This document shows, one piece after another, positions 1-7,781 of a stretch of 64,000 nucleotides of DNA. Both the position numbers and the translations under genes were made by a program. The notes under the pieces were generated by a model that did not search any database, was not told the origin of the DNA, and saw nothing but the letters and a program-made list of their open reading frames with translations. The DNA is taken from the NCBI GenBank assembly GCA_033852115.1, contig JAWSVE010000008.1:1-64000 (forward strand), in the 5' to 3' direction. How positions within the stretch are numbered: the first letter of the stretch is position 1; each line of letters starts with the position of its first letter. Source of the DNA: JAWSVE01 sp033852115 (GTDB taxonomy: Bacteria; Pseudomonadota; Gammaproteobacteria; Pseudomonadales; Cellvibrionaceae).

Positions 1-15
1 TTCATATAGTAACTC

Positions 16-97
16 TAACGCCCAAGCCAGCCGCGAGCGAAACGAAGTGTAGCGAGTCGGGCCGCGCTTTTTGCGGCGGACTGGGCTTGCTTGTTAA
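16..97 (-). other. attC recombination site 1 (integron cassette)
   Basis: An imperfect inverted repeat runs from TAACGCCCAAGCCAG at the left to CTGGGCTTGCTTGTTAA at the right, with a GC-rich centre containing a GCCGC/GCGGC hairpin. This is the layout of an integron attC site (outer R boxes TAAC / GTTA, inner L boxes). It lies directly downstream of the minus-strand gene ending at 106, as expected for a cassette. Confidence 0.8.
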
Positions 98-105
98 GGT
101 TTTTG

Positions 106-567
106 CTACCAAGACAAAGGCCTTTTTCTACCGTATACAAAACTAATATCGACAATTTCAAACCTATCACCACTAGGATATAAGTGTATACTCAGCTCGC
201 GCCCCTCAGCTAACGATAGTTTCTGAACCGGGATTAGGGGCGGCATCCCGTTATTGGAAAGCGGCATATATGCCATTCGTTCAATCTCGTATTTACCAAT
301 TTTGCCAAAATCCCGAGTATTCACCACGCATTTAGCGTAAAAATACTCAACATCATCAATATATTTGCTTTTTGGGGAAAGTAATTCGGCAAGCTGACGA
401 CACTCTCGATTATTTAGATTTTCCACAATTCGCTCTACAAATTCACGAATATTTCCCGACGCAGCTATTTGCTCATTTAGTGATTCGATTTCTTGTTCAA
501 CTTCTTTTGGTATCTGAGCAAGCGCTGAAACAGAAATTAATAACGCTAGTATTATTGCGAATCTCAT
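106..567 (-). CDS. Secreted hypothetical protein (integron cassette gene)
   Basis: 153-residue protein that I do not recognise. The first 18 residues (MRFAIILALLISVSALAQ) form a convincing signal peptide, so the product is probably periplasmic or secreted. The remainder is soluble, mixed alpha/beta in composition, with two cysteines near residues 55 and 80 that could form a disulfide. It starts 11 bases from the previous cassette's attC and ends 9 bases before its own attC, with no promoter of its own visible, which is typical of a cassette gene relying on read-through or an external promoter. Function unknown. Confidence 0.7.
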   Translation of the reverse strand: MRFAIILALLISVSALAQIPKEVEQEIESLNEQIAASGNIREFVERIVENLNNRECRQLAELLSPKSKYIDDVEYFYAKCVVNTRDFGKIGKYEIERMAYMPLSNNGMPPLIPVQKLSLAEGRELSIHLYPSGDRFEIVDISFVYGRKRPLSW

Positions 568-577
568 TGTGTAACCT

Positions 578-674
578 TAACGCTGAGCCAAGGGGCATGC
601 GGCGCGAAGCAGAGCATGTCCCGCGGAGGGCGCGTTTTTTAGCGCCCGGAGTGACTTCGGCGACTTGTTGAATA
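578..674 (-). other. attC-like site 2 (integron cassette)
   Basis: Starts with TAACGCTGAGCC and ends with GACTTGTTGAA, with a strong central hairpin GGGCGC/GCGCCC. The outer boxes pair less well than in the neighbouring sites, so this is either a diverged attC or one whose exact ends differ from those given. It sits between the genes at 106-567 and 681-917, in the right place for the attC of the latter. Confidence 0.5.
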
Positions 675-680
675 TTATTT

Positions 681-917
681 TCATTGAATTTTCCCATTCA
701 GAGCTAAAAGCCTAATTATTAGATTTTCACCGATTTCGGCAAATTGCTCTTTGGACAAACTCAAGCTAGAAATAGCATCGCGATCAAATGAAGCAGAAGT
801 GAATAGAAACTCTTTATTCCAAGTTGAAGGATTCTCTCCATCTCGGCAACTGACATCATCAAACGTCAATTTTATCTCGCCACCTTCGTCCTCTATGTAA
901 GCTACTACACCTTCCAT
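681..917 (-). CDS. Small hypothetical protein (integron cassette gene)
   Basis: 78-residue acidic soluble protein without signal peptide or membrane segment; no family recognised. It is closely bounded by attC-like sites on both sides (578-674 downstream, 939-1006 upstream), so the cassette context is the main reason for accepting it as a gene. No promoter or strong ribosome binding site is visible ahead of the ATG at 917. Function unknown. Confidence 0.6.
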   Translation of the reverse strand: MEGVVAYIEDEGGEIKLTFDDVSCRDGENPSTWNKEFLFTSASFDRDAISSLSLSKEQFAEIGENLIIRLLALNGKIQ

Positions 918-938
918 TCTTTTAATCTCGTGTATATT

Positions 939-1006
939 TAACGCCTCAGGTTGGGGCGCGACGTCAGGAGCGTCCCAGCCAACGGCGACAACCCTGATTT
1001 GTTACG
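939..1006 (-). other. attC recombination site 3 (integron cassette)
   Basis: TAACGCCTCAGGTTGGGGC at the left pairs with AACCCTGATTTGTTAC at the right (TCAGG/CCTGA inner boxes). About 68 bases long, between two minus-strand cassette genes. It belongs to the phosphatase-like cassette ending at 1014. Confidence 0.75.
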
Positions 1007-1013
1007 TGTAGCC

Positions 1014-1340
1014 TTACCGAAGCCTGACATGTTTAGAAACCTTATTTTCTAGCAACCGCACTAAAAAAGGGTCCATGCGATCGTAGTTGTCGGGTATGTC
1101 TAGGCAAATAAGGCGCTTACTTGCCAATAACTCTTTGAATTTTTTCTTAACTTTGTTGCGACGGGACTTTTCCATAACAAAAATGATATCGGCCCACTCA
1201 ATAAGATCACCGCTGATAGGTGTTTCCGCATCTTTGTTGGTACCACAACCAATCGCGGCAATTCCATCATATGCTGAGAATACCTCTTCGCCTGTTGGGC
1301 TTCTTAATCTATTCTCGCTACAAACAAATAGTAAATTCAT
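1014..1340 (-). CDS. Low-molecular-weight protein tyrosine phosphatase-like protein (integron cassette gene)
   Basis: 108 residues. The N-terminus contains a beta strand followed by C-S-E-N-R-L-R-S (Cys7), which fits the C-x5-R-S phosphate-binding loop of low-molecular-weight tyrosine phosphatases. A later WADIIFVMEKSRRNKV stretch matches the conserved region around the WxDxIxVM segment of the family. At 108 residues it is shorter than classical LMW-PTPs (about 150), but short members of this kind are common in cassettes. The C-terminal DPFxxxL segment may replace the usual DP motif carrying the general acid. Catalytic activity is not proven. The cassette is bounded by attC sites 3 and 4. Confidence 0.75.
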   Translation of the reverse strand: MNLLFVCSENRLRSPTGEEVFSAYDGIAAIGCGTNKDAETPISGDLIEWADIIFVMEKSRRNKVKKKFKELLASKRLICLDIPDNYDRMDPFLVRLLENKVSKHVRLR

Positions 1341-1359
1341 GCTCAGTACAAATTACACG

Positions 1360-1454
1360 TAACGCCGCAACCAGCGGCGAGCGAAACAACGTGTAGCGAG
1401 TCCACCACAAACCGCGCTTTTTGCGGTTTGTGGGCGCTGGGTTGCCTTGTTAAG
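1360..1454 (-). other. attC recombination site 4 (integron cassette)
   Basis: TAACGCCGCAACCAGCGGC at the left, GCGCTGGGTTGCCTTGTTAA at the right, with internal palindromic segments (ACAAACCGC/GCGGTTTGT). It resembles attC site 1 in sequence (shared GAGCGAAAC and GTGTAGCGAGT segments), as expected within one integron. The stop codon of the gene at 1450 overlaps its right end. Confidence 0.8.
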
Positions 1455-1800
1455 CATTACTTTCATGTTCCTGCGTTTCGCGAAAATATAGGAAATACAA
1501 TATTATTACCCATGCAAGCAAAAAGTAACTATAAGAGTTACTTTGAAGTGGATATACAGTAAACGATAATAGTAAATCCAATACTAATGAACTTAAAATT
1601 AGGTGCCTACTAATTTTATAGTTAAACAGAAATAGTACGGAACCAACCAAAAAGAACAATTTAACAATTACTGTGCCAATAAACCAAGGTAACTCCATTT
1701 TTTGGTGCCAATCAGACCAAAAACTGATATCGATAATATATAGAATACTCGCAACTGCGAAAAAAAAAGCCAGATATTTTTTATATTGCATGACTTTCAT
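1450..1800 (-). CDS. Four-helix membrane protein (integron cassette gene)
   Basis: 116 residues, very hydrophobic, with four likely transmembrane helices (roughly residues 9-27, 38-57, 66-84 and 91-107) and a short polar C-terminus. No family recognised; the topology resembles small DoxX/DUF-type inner-membrane proteins but I see no diagnostic motif. Codons are AT-rich compared with the chromosome around it, in keeping with a captured cassette. The stop codon lies inside attC site 4. Confidence 0.65.
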   Translation of the reverse strand: MKVMQYKKYLAFFFAVASILYIIDISFWSDWHQKMELPWFIGTVIVKLFFLVGSVLFLFNYKISRHLILSSLVLDLLLSFTVYPLQSNSYSYFLLAWVIILYFLYFRETQEHESNA

Positions 1801-1807
1801 GGATGCT

Positions 1808-1867
1808 TAACGCTCACAGCTGTGGCGGCGCGTCTTTTGCGCCGTCCAGCTGCCTGTGCTTGTTAAC
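1808..1867 (-). other. attC recombination site 5 (integron cassette)
   Basis: TAACGCTCACAGCTG at the left and CAGCTGCCTGTGCTTGTTAAC at the right form a compact site of about 60 bases with a GGCGC/GCGCC central hairpin. It is the attC of the last cassette on this side of the array, and overlaps the 3' end of the gene at 1814. Confidence 0.8.
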
Positions 1868-2299
1868 ACCCTTCGCTGGAAAATCAATGTCGTAGCTATC
1901 CCAACTTTTAAAATGATCACTCCAGCTAAGCGTATATTCGCCATTGTTTTTGGATACCCAATAGCCGATTCCTTTGCCCGGTGATTTATACAAGTTCACT
2001 TCGCAACCACTGGGACCAGCACTAATGTAGTTAGGGGATACTGAATTAAAGACTTTTGGAATTTCTGGATAGAAATATACACTTTCCTTACCTTTATCCA
2101 TTAGCGCCTTACATTCACTCACTATCGTCTCGTATTCTCGCGCGCCATGAGCTTTTAGGAGAGCTCTCGCTTCTCGCATGCTATTTGCGGATCCGGAATC
2201 CCATACAACTCGAATTAAAACAATTGGCGCAGTTACTATAGCAAGCCCAATTACTAGACCTAATACTAATTCTTTTCTTGTGATTAGTTTCGAGACCAT
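1814..2299 (-). CDS. Membrane-anchored hypothetical protein (integron cassette gene)
   Basis: 161 residues. One N-terminal hydrophobic segment (about residues 11-30) looks like an uncleaved anchor, leaving a soluble domain outside the membrane with two cysteines. No family recognised. The ATG at 2299 is preceded by TGTTAACACTCT, where GTTAAC looks like the cassette boundary, leaving no room for a normal ribosome binding site. It is the last cassette on this side, so an integron promoter and integrase would be expected just to the right, but neither is seen. Confidence 0.65.
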   Translation of the reverse strand: MVSKLITRKELVLGLVIGLAIVTAPIVLIRVVWDSGSANSMREARALLKAHGAREYETIVSECKALMDKGKESVYFYPEIPKVFNSVSPNYISAGPSGCEVNLYKSPGKGIGYWVSKNNGEYTLSWSDHFKSWDSYDIDFPAKGVNKHRQLDGAKDAPPQL

Positions 2300-2310
2300 A
2301 GAGTGTTAAC

Positions 2311-2682
2311 AGTTTTATTCTGCAGCCTTGTTCATTTATTTATTTGGCTGCGAAGTTTTTTCAGTGAAAATCATTAGACCGATTAATGCTCTTGAAATCA
2401 ACAGCTTATAGTTGAAGATGAAATGCGCGCCAATAAATATGAGCGTGACGCTCATATAAGACGAACGGTTTTTCGGTTTGGTTATATAGAAACTTTCGTA
2501 ATTTCAGAGAGTTAGAAATTCTGTCCCGGTGTAAAGTCGGTTTGGCTGCTGAAAAAGGGTGGTGTAGCGTTGATAGGGGTTATAAAAATACTGCAGTGTG
2601 TTGTTGTGATAGGTGGTTTGAGAATAAAAAGTGGGTGTATTGCGAGCGAGGGGTGATGGGCCTCGCTCGCATTGAATTGACG
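2311..2682. other. Intergenic region right of the cassette array
   Basis: No convincing gene. It contains a perfect palindrome at 2437-2457 (ATATGAGCGT, one base, ACGCTCATAT), which may be a regulator site or a transcript hairpin, and a GCAGCC/GGCTGC inverted pair at about 2322-2350. The GTTAAC at 2305-2310 marks the cassette end. A plus-strand 80-codon frame at 2542-2784 runs into the gene on the other strand and is not believable. Confidence 0.5.
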
Positions 2683-4140
2683 TTAGTCTTGCAATACGTC
2701 GAGTACGTCGGCCGTAAATTCGGTAATTTTAAAGCCAGCTCTTGGTTGGTCGTAACCGCGTCGTACAACGATGGTGTCTCGTGAAGGAATAATGACGGCA
2801 TATTGCCCTTGTCCACCACCTGGGGTGTAGGCGTCTTCGGGTAAGCCGGATAAACCGCCGTACAGCCAAAATTGTAATCCGTAGCCACGTCCGCCCATAT
2901 TGGGTTGCACTGGCCCTTTGCTCCTCACCTGTTGATGCCAGTCTTTCGGAAGAATCTGTTCGCCGTTCCATTGACCTTTGTTCATGTACAACAGACCAAA
3001 TCGCGCAAAGTCGCGTGCCGTGCTATAGGTTTGCCCCGACATTAAAAAGTCACCGTTCCAATCGCTCGAGGGCGTTGTGCGCGTCATGCCAATTTTCCAA
3101 AAAAGCTCGGTAAAGGGCATCGCCCAAAAGGTTTGGTCGTTGTTTACTTTTTCGCGTACGGCCCTGACTGCAAGCATGGTGTCGGGTGGGTTATAGACAA
3201 ATCGAGTGCCCGGTAATGTGTGCAGGAAGTTGGTCACCGCACGCCCTTCGACAGTAGCGCCATTTGCGTATATGTCCGCTTGTGGGCTGCCATTACCTTC
3301 ACCGTATAGCCCGCTGCTCATACGCAATAGGTGTTCTAGTGTGATTTGGTGTCGTGGGTCCGCCGGGTTTTGCCAGGCTTGTAGAACGCCCTTTTTCTGA
3401 AGTTGTAAACCGTAATCTTTCACTGCGATACCGACTAAGGTTGAAGCAAAACTTTTGGCAGCGGAGTGTGTTTGCGCACCTTTGTGCATGTTGTAGCCGA
3501 GGTCGTATTGCTCGGCCACTATCTTACCTTTGTGAACCACGATGACGCCCCAGGTTTTGCCGGAGTAGGTGTTGCCGTCGAAGGCTTTGGCGACCAATGC
3601 ATCGAGTGCCTGCTGCTGTTTATTGGGAAGTGATCCTCGCGCATTTTGATCGCCAGTCGGCCAGGGTTGATCATCTAAGTTGGGCGCTCGCAGTTTGCTG
3701 TTTATTTGCGGTAGCGAAGCCGCTGCACTTAACTCAGCTCCAACGGGCAGTTGCGTACAGCCGAGTACTGGCCGCCAGATCACATGGCGTGGTGGCATGT
3801 TGTCGGCGTATTGAATTGAGATTGTTTTATTTTTTTCGTCGATGTGGGTAGTAAACTTTTCTGCGTCGTCTTGTCGTAAAGGGCTGTAATTATCGATGTC
3901 TTGAATGGTTTGATTGGCATCCCAGAGGCCGCTGCACAGCGCAATGGCGCGTGTCGCGGCAGCTGAAGAAGCGAAATATAACGGGGTGTCTGGTCGGCCG
4001 CGACCGAGTCCGGATGCTTGCCTTCCAGACGCGGATTGCGCCGCTTCACCCGTTGTTCTGCTGATGCCTTCTTGGGCAATCGTGGCTATGGCTAAACAGC
4101 TAAGGAAAAATAGGCAGATAAGTTGCTGAATGGCTTTCAT
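2683..4140 (-). CDS. Secreted serine hydrolase of the class C beta-lactamase / DD-peptidase family
   Basis: 485 residues. A signal peptide (MKAIQQLICLFFLSCLAIATIA) directs it to the periplasm or outside. After a poorly conserved region of about 150 residues comes the catalytic fold. The nucleophile motif S-A-A-K lies at residues 226-229 (SxxK), followed by the VYNPPD region that stands in for YxN and a C-terminal GGGQGQYA in the place of the KTG/HxG strand. This combination is typical of the beta-lactamase-related serine hydrolases such as esterases, 6-aminohexanoate-dimer hydrolases and peptidases, rather than resistance enzymes. The substrate cannot be deduced. Both it and the next gene are minus-strand and may be cotranscribed (56-base gap). 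Confidence 0.85.
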   Translation of the reverse strand: MKAIQQLICLFFLSCLAIATIAQEGISRTTGEAAQSASGRQASGLGRGRPDTPLYFASSAAATRAIALCSGLWDANQTIQDIDNYSPLRQDDAEKFTTHIDEKNKTISIQYADNMPPRHVIWRPVLGCTQLPVGAELSAAASLPQINSKLRAPNLDDQPWPTGDQNARGSLPNKQQQALDALVAKAFDGNTYSGKTWGVIVVHKGKIVAEQYDLGYNMHKGAQTHSAAKSFASTLVGIAVKDYGLQLQKKGVLQAWQNPADPRHQITLEHLLRMSSGLYGEGNGSPQADIYANGATVEGRAVTNFLHTLPGTRFVYNPPDTMLAVRAVREKVNNDQTFWAMPFTELFWKIGMTRTTPSSDWNGDFLMSGQTYSTARDFARFGLLYMNKGQWNGEQILPKDWHQQVRSKGPVQPNMGGRGYGLQFWLYGGLSGLPEDAYTPGGGQGQYAVIIPSRDTIVVRRGYDQPRAGFKITEFTADVLDVLQD

Positions 4141-4196
4141 GTTCGCCTCTTATTAACGGTGGTGTTGGTGCTAATACACTAGGGTTTGTATACCGC

Positions 4197-5042
4197 TTAT
4201 GGGTTGTGTGACGTAATGAATCGTACCAGTGCATCGCCAAATAGCGGATCGCGGGGTGCTTCAATGTGATTGCGCCCAGGAATCACAACGTAGGTGAAGT
4301 CCCGCAGCTCGCGCCACATACGATGTGTTTTCGCCAGTGGGAAATCATTACCGCCGTTGAGTGCCAATACAGGGAAGTCAATTTGAGTGAGGTCGACTTC
4401 AGGGTTGGGGTGGGGGGCGCCTTTCGGTGCACCTCGCGGTACGCCGTCTGCGCCGGCGCTAAGGTCGATACGAGGAGGGCGCGTGCTGCGGCCGTTGTCT
4501 GGATCTTGCGGTGTTTTGCCATGCCATTCCGGCGTTTCTTTAATACCAATCCCCATAACTGAGGCGGTGATGAAACGCTCTGGCGCAATATCAAGTAGCC
4601 CCGATGTCGTGGCTCCTCCCATGGAGTATCCACCAATATGGGCTTTCTCTATTTTCAAGTAGTCCATAAAGTCCACAATGTCTTGAATCATGGTACCGGT
4701 GCTGCCTTCTGGGCTTGGGCCTGTGTCACCGTGGCCGCGCATGTCGATGGCGATGACGCGGTTAGTTTTTGCAAGTTTTTGTGCAATACCGGGGTTAAAC
4801 CAGTTTTGAATGGCGGATGATGTCAGGCCGTGGATAAGGATGACGGGTGTTCCTTCGCCCTGTTCGACATAATGGAACTTTGTTCCGTCGCTACCCGTCC
4901 ATGTGTGATCTGTCCAGGTTTTCTCAGGTTTAACTCGTTCGGGGAGTGGCGCAATTTCTCGTGCCATCGTTTGTGCAACGTTGCCAAAGGTAATGACAAT
5001 TATCAGCGCTAGGCAGGCGGTTTTAACGTGAGTCGCTATCAT
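4197..5042 (-). CDS. Exported alpha/beta hydrolase
   Basis: 281 residues from the chosen ATG. The fold is recognised by ILIHG (oxyanion region), the nucleophile elbow G-Y-S-M-G-G with the serine near residue 140, an aspartate in NGGND and a C-terminal histidine in GRNHIE. A signal-peptide-like hydrophobic N-terminus suggests export. An in-frame ATG exists 15 bases upstream at 5057, but CGGAGA at a 7-base spacing precedes the ATG at 5042, so the latter is preferred. The enzyme is probably an esterase or lactonase-type hydrolase; the substrate is unknown. Confidence 0.85.
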   Translation of the reverse strand: MIATHVKTACLALIIVITFGNVAQTMAREIAPLPERVKPEKTWTDHTWTGSDGTKFHYVEQGEGTPVILIHGLTSSAIQNWFNPGIAQKLAKTNRVIAIDMRGHGDTGPSPEGSTGTMIQDIVDFMDYLKIEKAHIGGYSMGGATTSGLLDIAPERFITASVMGIGIKETPEWHGKTPQDPDNGRSTRPPRIDLSAGADGVPRGAPKGAPHPNPEVDLTQIDFPVLALNGGNDFPLAKTHRMWRELRDFTYVVIPGRNHIEAPRDPLFGDALVRFITSHNP

Positions 5043-5300
5043 TATTATTCTCCGCATTTTGAATGGGTTATTGCAAATAGTTTGTGGTGCAAATCAATTG
5101 ATGTCGAGTATAAAGCGAGTATTCCTAAATAGCATGTTGTGTGTTGTCAGGAAATTGTTAAGAAACGCAGTGTGGGTGACTTGAGCAGTGTGCCTGTATA
5201 GTAAAGGTCTCGATAATAAAACATTGAATGCAGGGAGCGATTTTCTTAGTCTGTGGGATGAAGTTTTAGGTGTTAGCAATTGGGGTTGTGGGGAGAGTAG

Positions 5301-6137
5301 ATGAACGTGTTGCTTGCGCAATTAGAGCGCTATTTTATTGTTGATATCACCGCATTTTTGTTGGGTTTGGGATGTGCTTGGGGGCTCAGCTGGACAACGA
5401 CGGATTTGGTGTGGAGTTTATGGTTGAGTAGTTTGGTGGTGGGTTACTTAACTATCGTCAGTATTATCGCTAGCGGTGTGTATATCGGTTGGCGTGTGAT
5501 GGGGCATCCAGAGTTCCCGAGCGATAAGCGAGGGCTTGCACTGGGTATTGGTGGTTTTGCGGGTATTTTCTTTCTGGGCTTTTTTACCCTGCATTTTTGT
5601 GGCTTTCACGCCGGTCATGCGACCTTTCTTGCGAGCTTTTTTCCGTTGGATGGGGTTGAGAGTAACACCTTTGGACGCGCATTTATGAATCCCGTCTTAC
5701 TGTGGAATATTGCGCTCACCCAGCTGCTGCCATTGTTTGGTGTATTTTTAATTCCTGTGGTATTCGCAGAGCGTTACGCTCTATTTGGCCCCCTCAACAA
5801 AGCACGGCGCTTGGCTGAAAAGATTCAACAAGATGAGCCATTGTCGGCTGAACATATACTGTCACGCGTCAAAGTGTCTCCCGCACCTGGTCGTCATCAA
5901 AGCAAACGTGCGATGTTAGGTAGGCAAAAATCAAAAAATAGTGCCTTCAACGATGTGTTTATCGGCCCTTATAAAAATGTCATCCGCATGCATGTTTTAA
6001 TATTTGTGTTTGCGGGGCTGAGTTATTTTGAGCTGGAGTCGTTCGGCGTATTTGCGCTGGTTTATGCCGTTTACTTTTTTCCTTGGCGAGTATTACGAAA
6101 AAACCAGCAGCAATCTATTGATAATGTTGAGGTATAG
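5301..6137 (+). CDS. Polytopic membrane protein (DUF6498-like)
   Basis: 278 residues with about five to six hydrophobic helices: two near the N-terminus (residues 12-60), one around 88-115 with a histidine-rich FFxLHFCGFHAGHA turn, one near 130-155 and a C-terminal pair at about 228-265. A basic cytoplasmic loop lies between. The HxGxFHAGH-type turn resembles proteins grouped as DUF6498, but I am not certain of that assignment. Start ATG is preceded by GGGGAGAG. Function unknown; transcribed divergently from the hydrolase to its left. Confidence 0.7.
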   Translation: MNVLLAQLERYFIVDITAFLLGLGCAWGLSWTTTDLVWSLWLSSLVVGYLTIVSIIASGVYIGWRVMGHPEFPSDKRGLALGIGGFAGIFFLGFFTLHFCGFHAGHATFLASFFPLDGVESNTFGRAFMNPVLLWNIALTQLLPLFGVFLIPVVFAERYALFGPLNKARRLAEKIQQDEPLSAEHILSRVKVSPAPGRHQSKRAMLGRQKSKNSAFNDVFIGPYKNVIRMHVLIFVFAGLSYFELESFGVFALVYAVYFFPWRVLRKNQQQSIDNVEV

Positions 6138-6166
6138 ATAGGGCAGATATAGATAGGGTCGATATA

Positions 6167-6198
6167 AAAAAGGCGCTTTGTTTTAAAAGCGCCTTTTT
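6167..6198. terminator. Bidirectional intrinsic terminator
   Basis: AAAAAGGCGCTTT pairs with AAAGCGCCTTTTT around a 6-base loop, giving A-tracts and T-tracts on both sides. It lies between the convergent genes ending at 6137 (+) and 6218 (-), so it can serve both. Confidence 0.9.
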
Positions 6199-6217
6199 AC
6201 TTGGATCGAGAAAAAAT

Positions 6218-7522
6218 TTATTTAGAGGATGCCGTTTTTAAACCGCCGAGATCAAGCTCTAAGAAAGAGCCGCCTTCTGCGGCAAGTTTTTTCAAGGTTT
6301 CTGCCGGTGCAAACATTGGGTCTTCCGCACCGAGTTCTTCCATTTTCGCTAACACCGCTTTGGCGCCAACAACATCACCCCAATACATTGGGCCGCCTTT
6401 GTCGCGTGGCCATCCGTAACCATTTAACCAAACGATATCGATATCTGATGGACGAATCGCTTTGTTCTCTTCGAGAATTTTGACGCCTTCGTTAATCATC
6501 GGGTAGATACAGGTTTCGATAATATCTTGTTCGGACATCTCTTGCGGCTCAGCACCGAGCATATCTTTAATGACTTTTTCGGTGACAGGCGATGGAATCG
6601 CTTTGCGGTTTTCATCGTAGTCATACCAACCGGCTTTGGTTTTCTGTCCACGGCGATCCATTTCGCAGAGTGCGTCACGAATAGGCAAATGGGTTTTCGC
6701 GCCTTTTTGCCAACCAATATCAAGACCGGCCAGGTCAGACATTTGATAAGGGCCCATGCGGAATCCGAACGCATTAATGGCTGCATCCACATCCCAAGGC
6801 ATCGCGCCTTTTTCTAATAATTTGTTGGCCTGTGCTTGGCGCATGCGCAAGATGCGATTGCCCACAAAGCCTGGAGTCACGCCAACCAAAACGGCAATTT
6901 TGCTGATTTTCTTGGCGAGATCCATTGATGTAGCCACGACGTCATCTTGCGTGTGGTCAGCGCGAACGATTTCGAGCAATTTCATGACGTTGGCTGGCGA
7001 GAAAAAGTGAAGGCCGATAACATCTTCAGGGCGCTTGGTGACGGAGGCAATCTCATCAATGTTTAGTGCCGAGGTGTTTGTCGCCAAAATAGCGCCTGGC
7101 TTCATGATGGCGTCGAGTTCGGTGAAGATAGTCTTTTTCAAGTCCATGTTTTCGAACACTGCTTCGATCACCAAGTCGCAATCCGCAAGATCACCTTTGT
7201 CCAAAGTGCCTTTGAAGCGGTTCATACGAATGTCGACTTCTTCGGGTGGGAAGCGGCCTTTATCGGCACTGCGCTGATAGTTGGCGCGTACCACACCTAA
7301 ACCACGGTCCAGCGCTTCTTGTTGAGTCTCAACAATCACCACCTCATAGCCGGCTGTGGCGAAGTTCATGGCGATACCGCCGCCCATAGTACCAGCACCG
7401 ATAATGCCGACTTTGCTAATAGGGCGAATTTGAATGTCGGCCGCAAGACCGGGCACGTCCCACGCGTCGGTGGAAGCTTGGTTAACGTAAGCTGCAACAG
7501 CTTCGGGTGATGGTTGAGTCAT
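6218..7522 (-). CDS. 3-hydroxyacyl-CoA dehydrogenase
   Basis: 434 residues. The NAD-binding Rossmann motif G-A-G-T-M-G-G-G starts at residue 42, followed by the characteristic SALNIDEIA and GLHFFSPANVMKLLEIV segments, which contain the catalytic histidine of 3-hydroxyacyl-CoA dehydrogenases. Two dehydrogenase C-terminal domains follow (FGFRMGPYQMSDLAGLD, then a second with NEGVKILEE). It lacks the enoyl-CoA hydratase domain of FadB, so it is a stand-alone enzyme that oxidises L-3-hydroxyacyl-CoA to 3-ketoacyl-CoA in beta-oxidation. It is divergent from an acyl-CoA carboxylase and near an enoyl-CoA hydratase, which fits a shared acyl-CoA catabolic role. Confidence 0.93.
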   Translation of the reverse strand: MTQPSPEAVAAYVNQASTDAWDVPGLAADIQIRPISKVGIIGAGTMGGGIAMNFATAGYEVVIVETQQEALDRGLGVVRANYQRSADKGRFPPEEVDIRMNRFKGTLDKGDLADCDLVIEAVFENMDLKKTIFTELDAIMKPGAILATNTSALNIDEIASVTKRPEDVIGLHFFSPANVMKLLEIVRADHTQDDVVATSMDLAKKISKIAVLVGVTPGFVGNRILRMRQAQANKLLEKGAMPWDVDAAINAFGFRMGPYQMSDLAGLDIGWQKGAKTHLPIRDALCEMDRRGQKTKAGWYDYDENRKAIPSPVTEKVIKDMLGAEPQEMSEQDIIETCIYPMINEGVKILEENKAIRPSDIDIVWLNGYGWPRDKGGPMYWGDVVGAKAVLAKMEELGAEDPMFAPAETLKKLAAEGGSFLELDLGGLKTASSK

Positions 7523-7781
7523 AGAATTAGTCCGAATTGGGTGTTAAAGCAAGAATTTACTAGGTTTTTAAGAGGGGTGAGACGTTACCACAATTGGCTA
7601 TTTGACGGAATAACGACCTGTAAATGTAGATTTGATAGTCGTCAAATTGTAGGCATTTAGAATCCCGTCGTTGACTGTTAGACTCACCTATTACAATTCT
7701 ATAAAGCTACAGCTTAACTTAATAAAATTGATTTATAGTCTTATATAAGAATTCAAGTTAGCTGCTATTCGAGGGCGTATT
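7523..7781. promoter_or_regulatory. Divergent promoter region with inverted repeat
   Basis: This 259-base region separates two divergent acyl-CoA genes. It contains an inverted repeat ATTTGACG (7600-7607) and CGTCAAAT (7640-7647) separated by 32 bases, a plausible operator for a regulator shared by both genes. The regulator is not identified, and the arms are too short and too far apart to assign to a known family. Confidence 0.4.

Noticed and set aside
2300..2680. Integron integrase and attI site
   Set aside because: Expected here from cassette orientation, but no intI frame or recognisable attI is present.
2542..2784. 80-codon plus-strand frame
   Set aside because: Overlaps the 3' end of the serine hydrolase gene on the other strand, has poor composition and no ribosome binding site.
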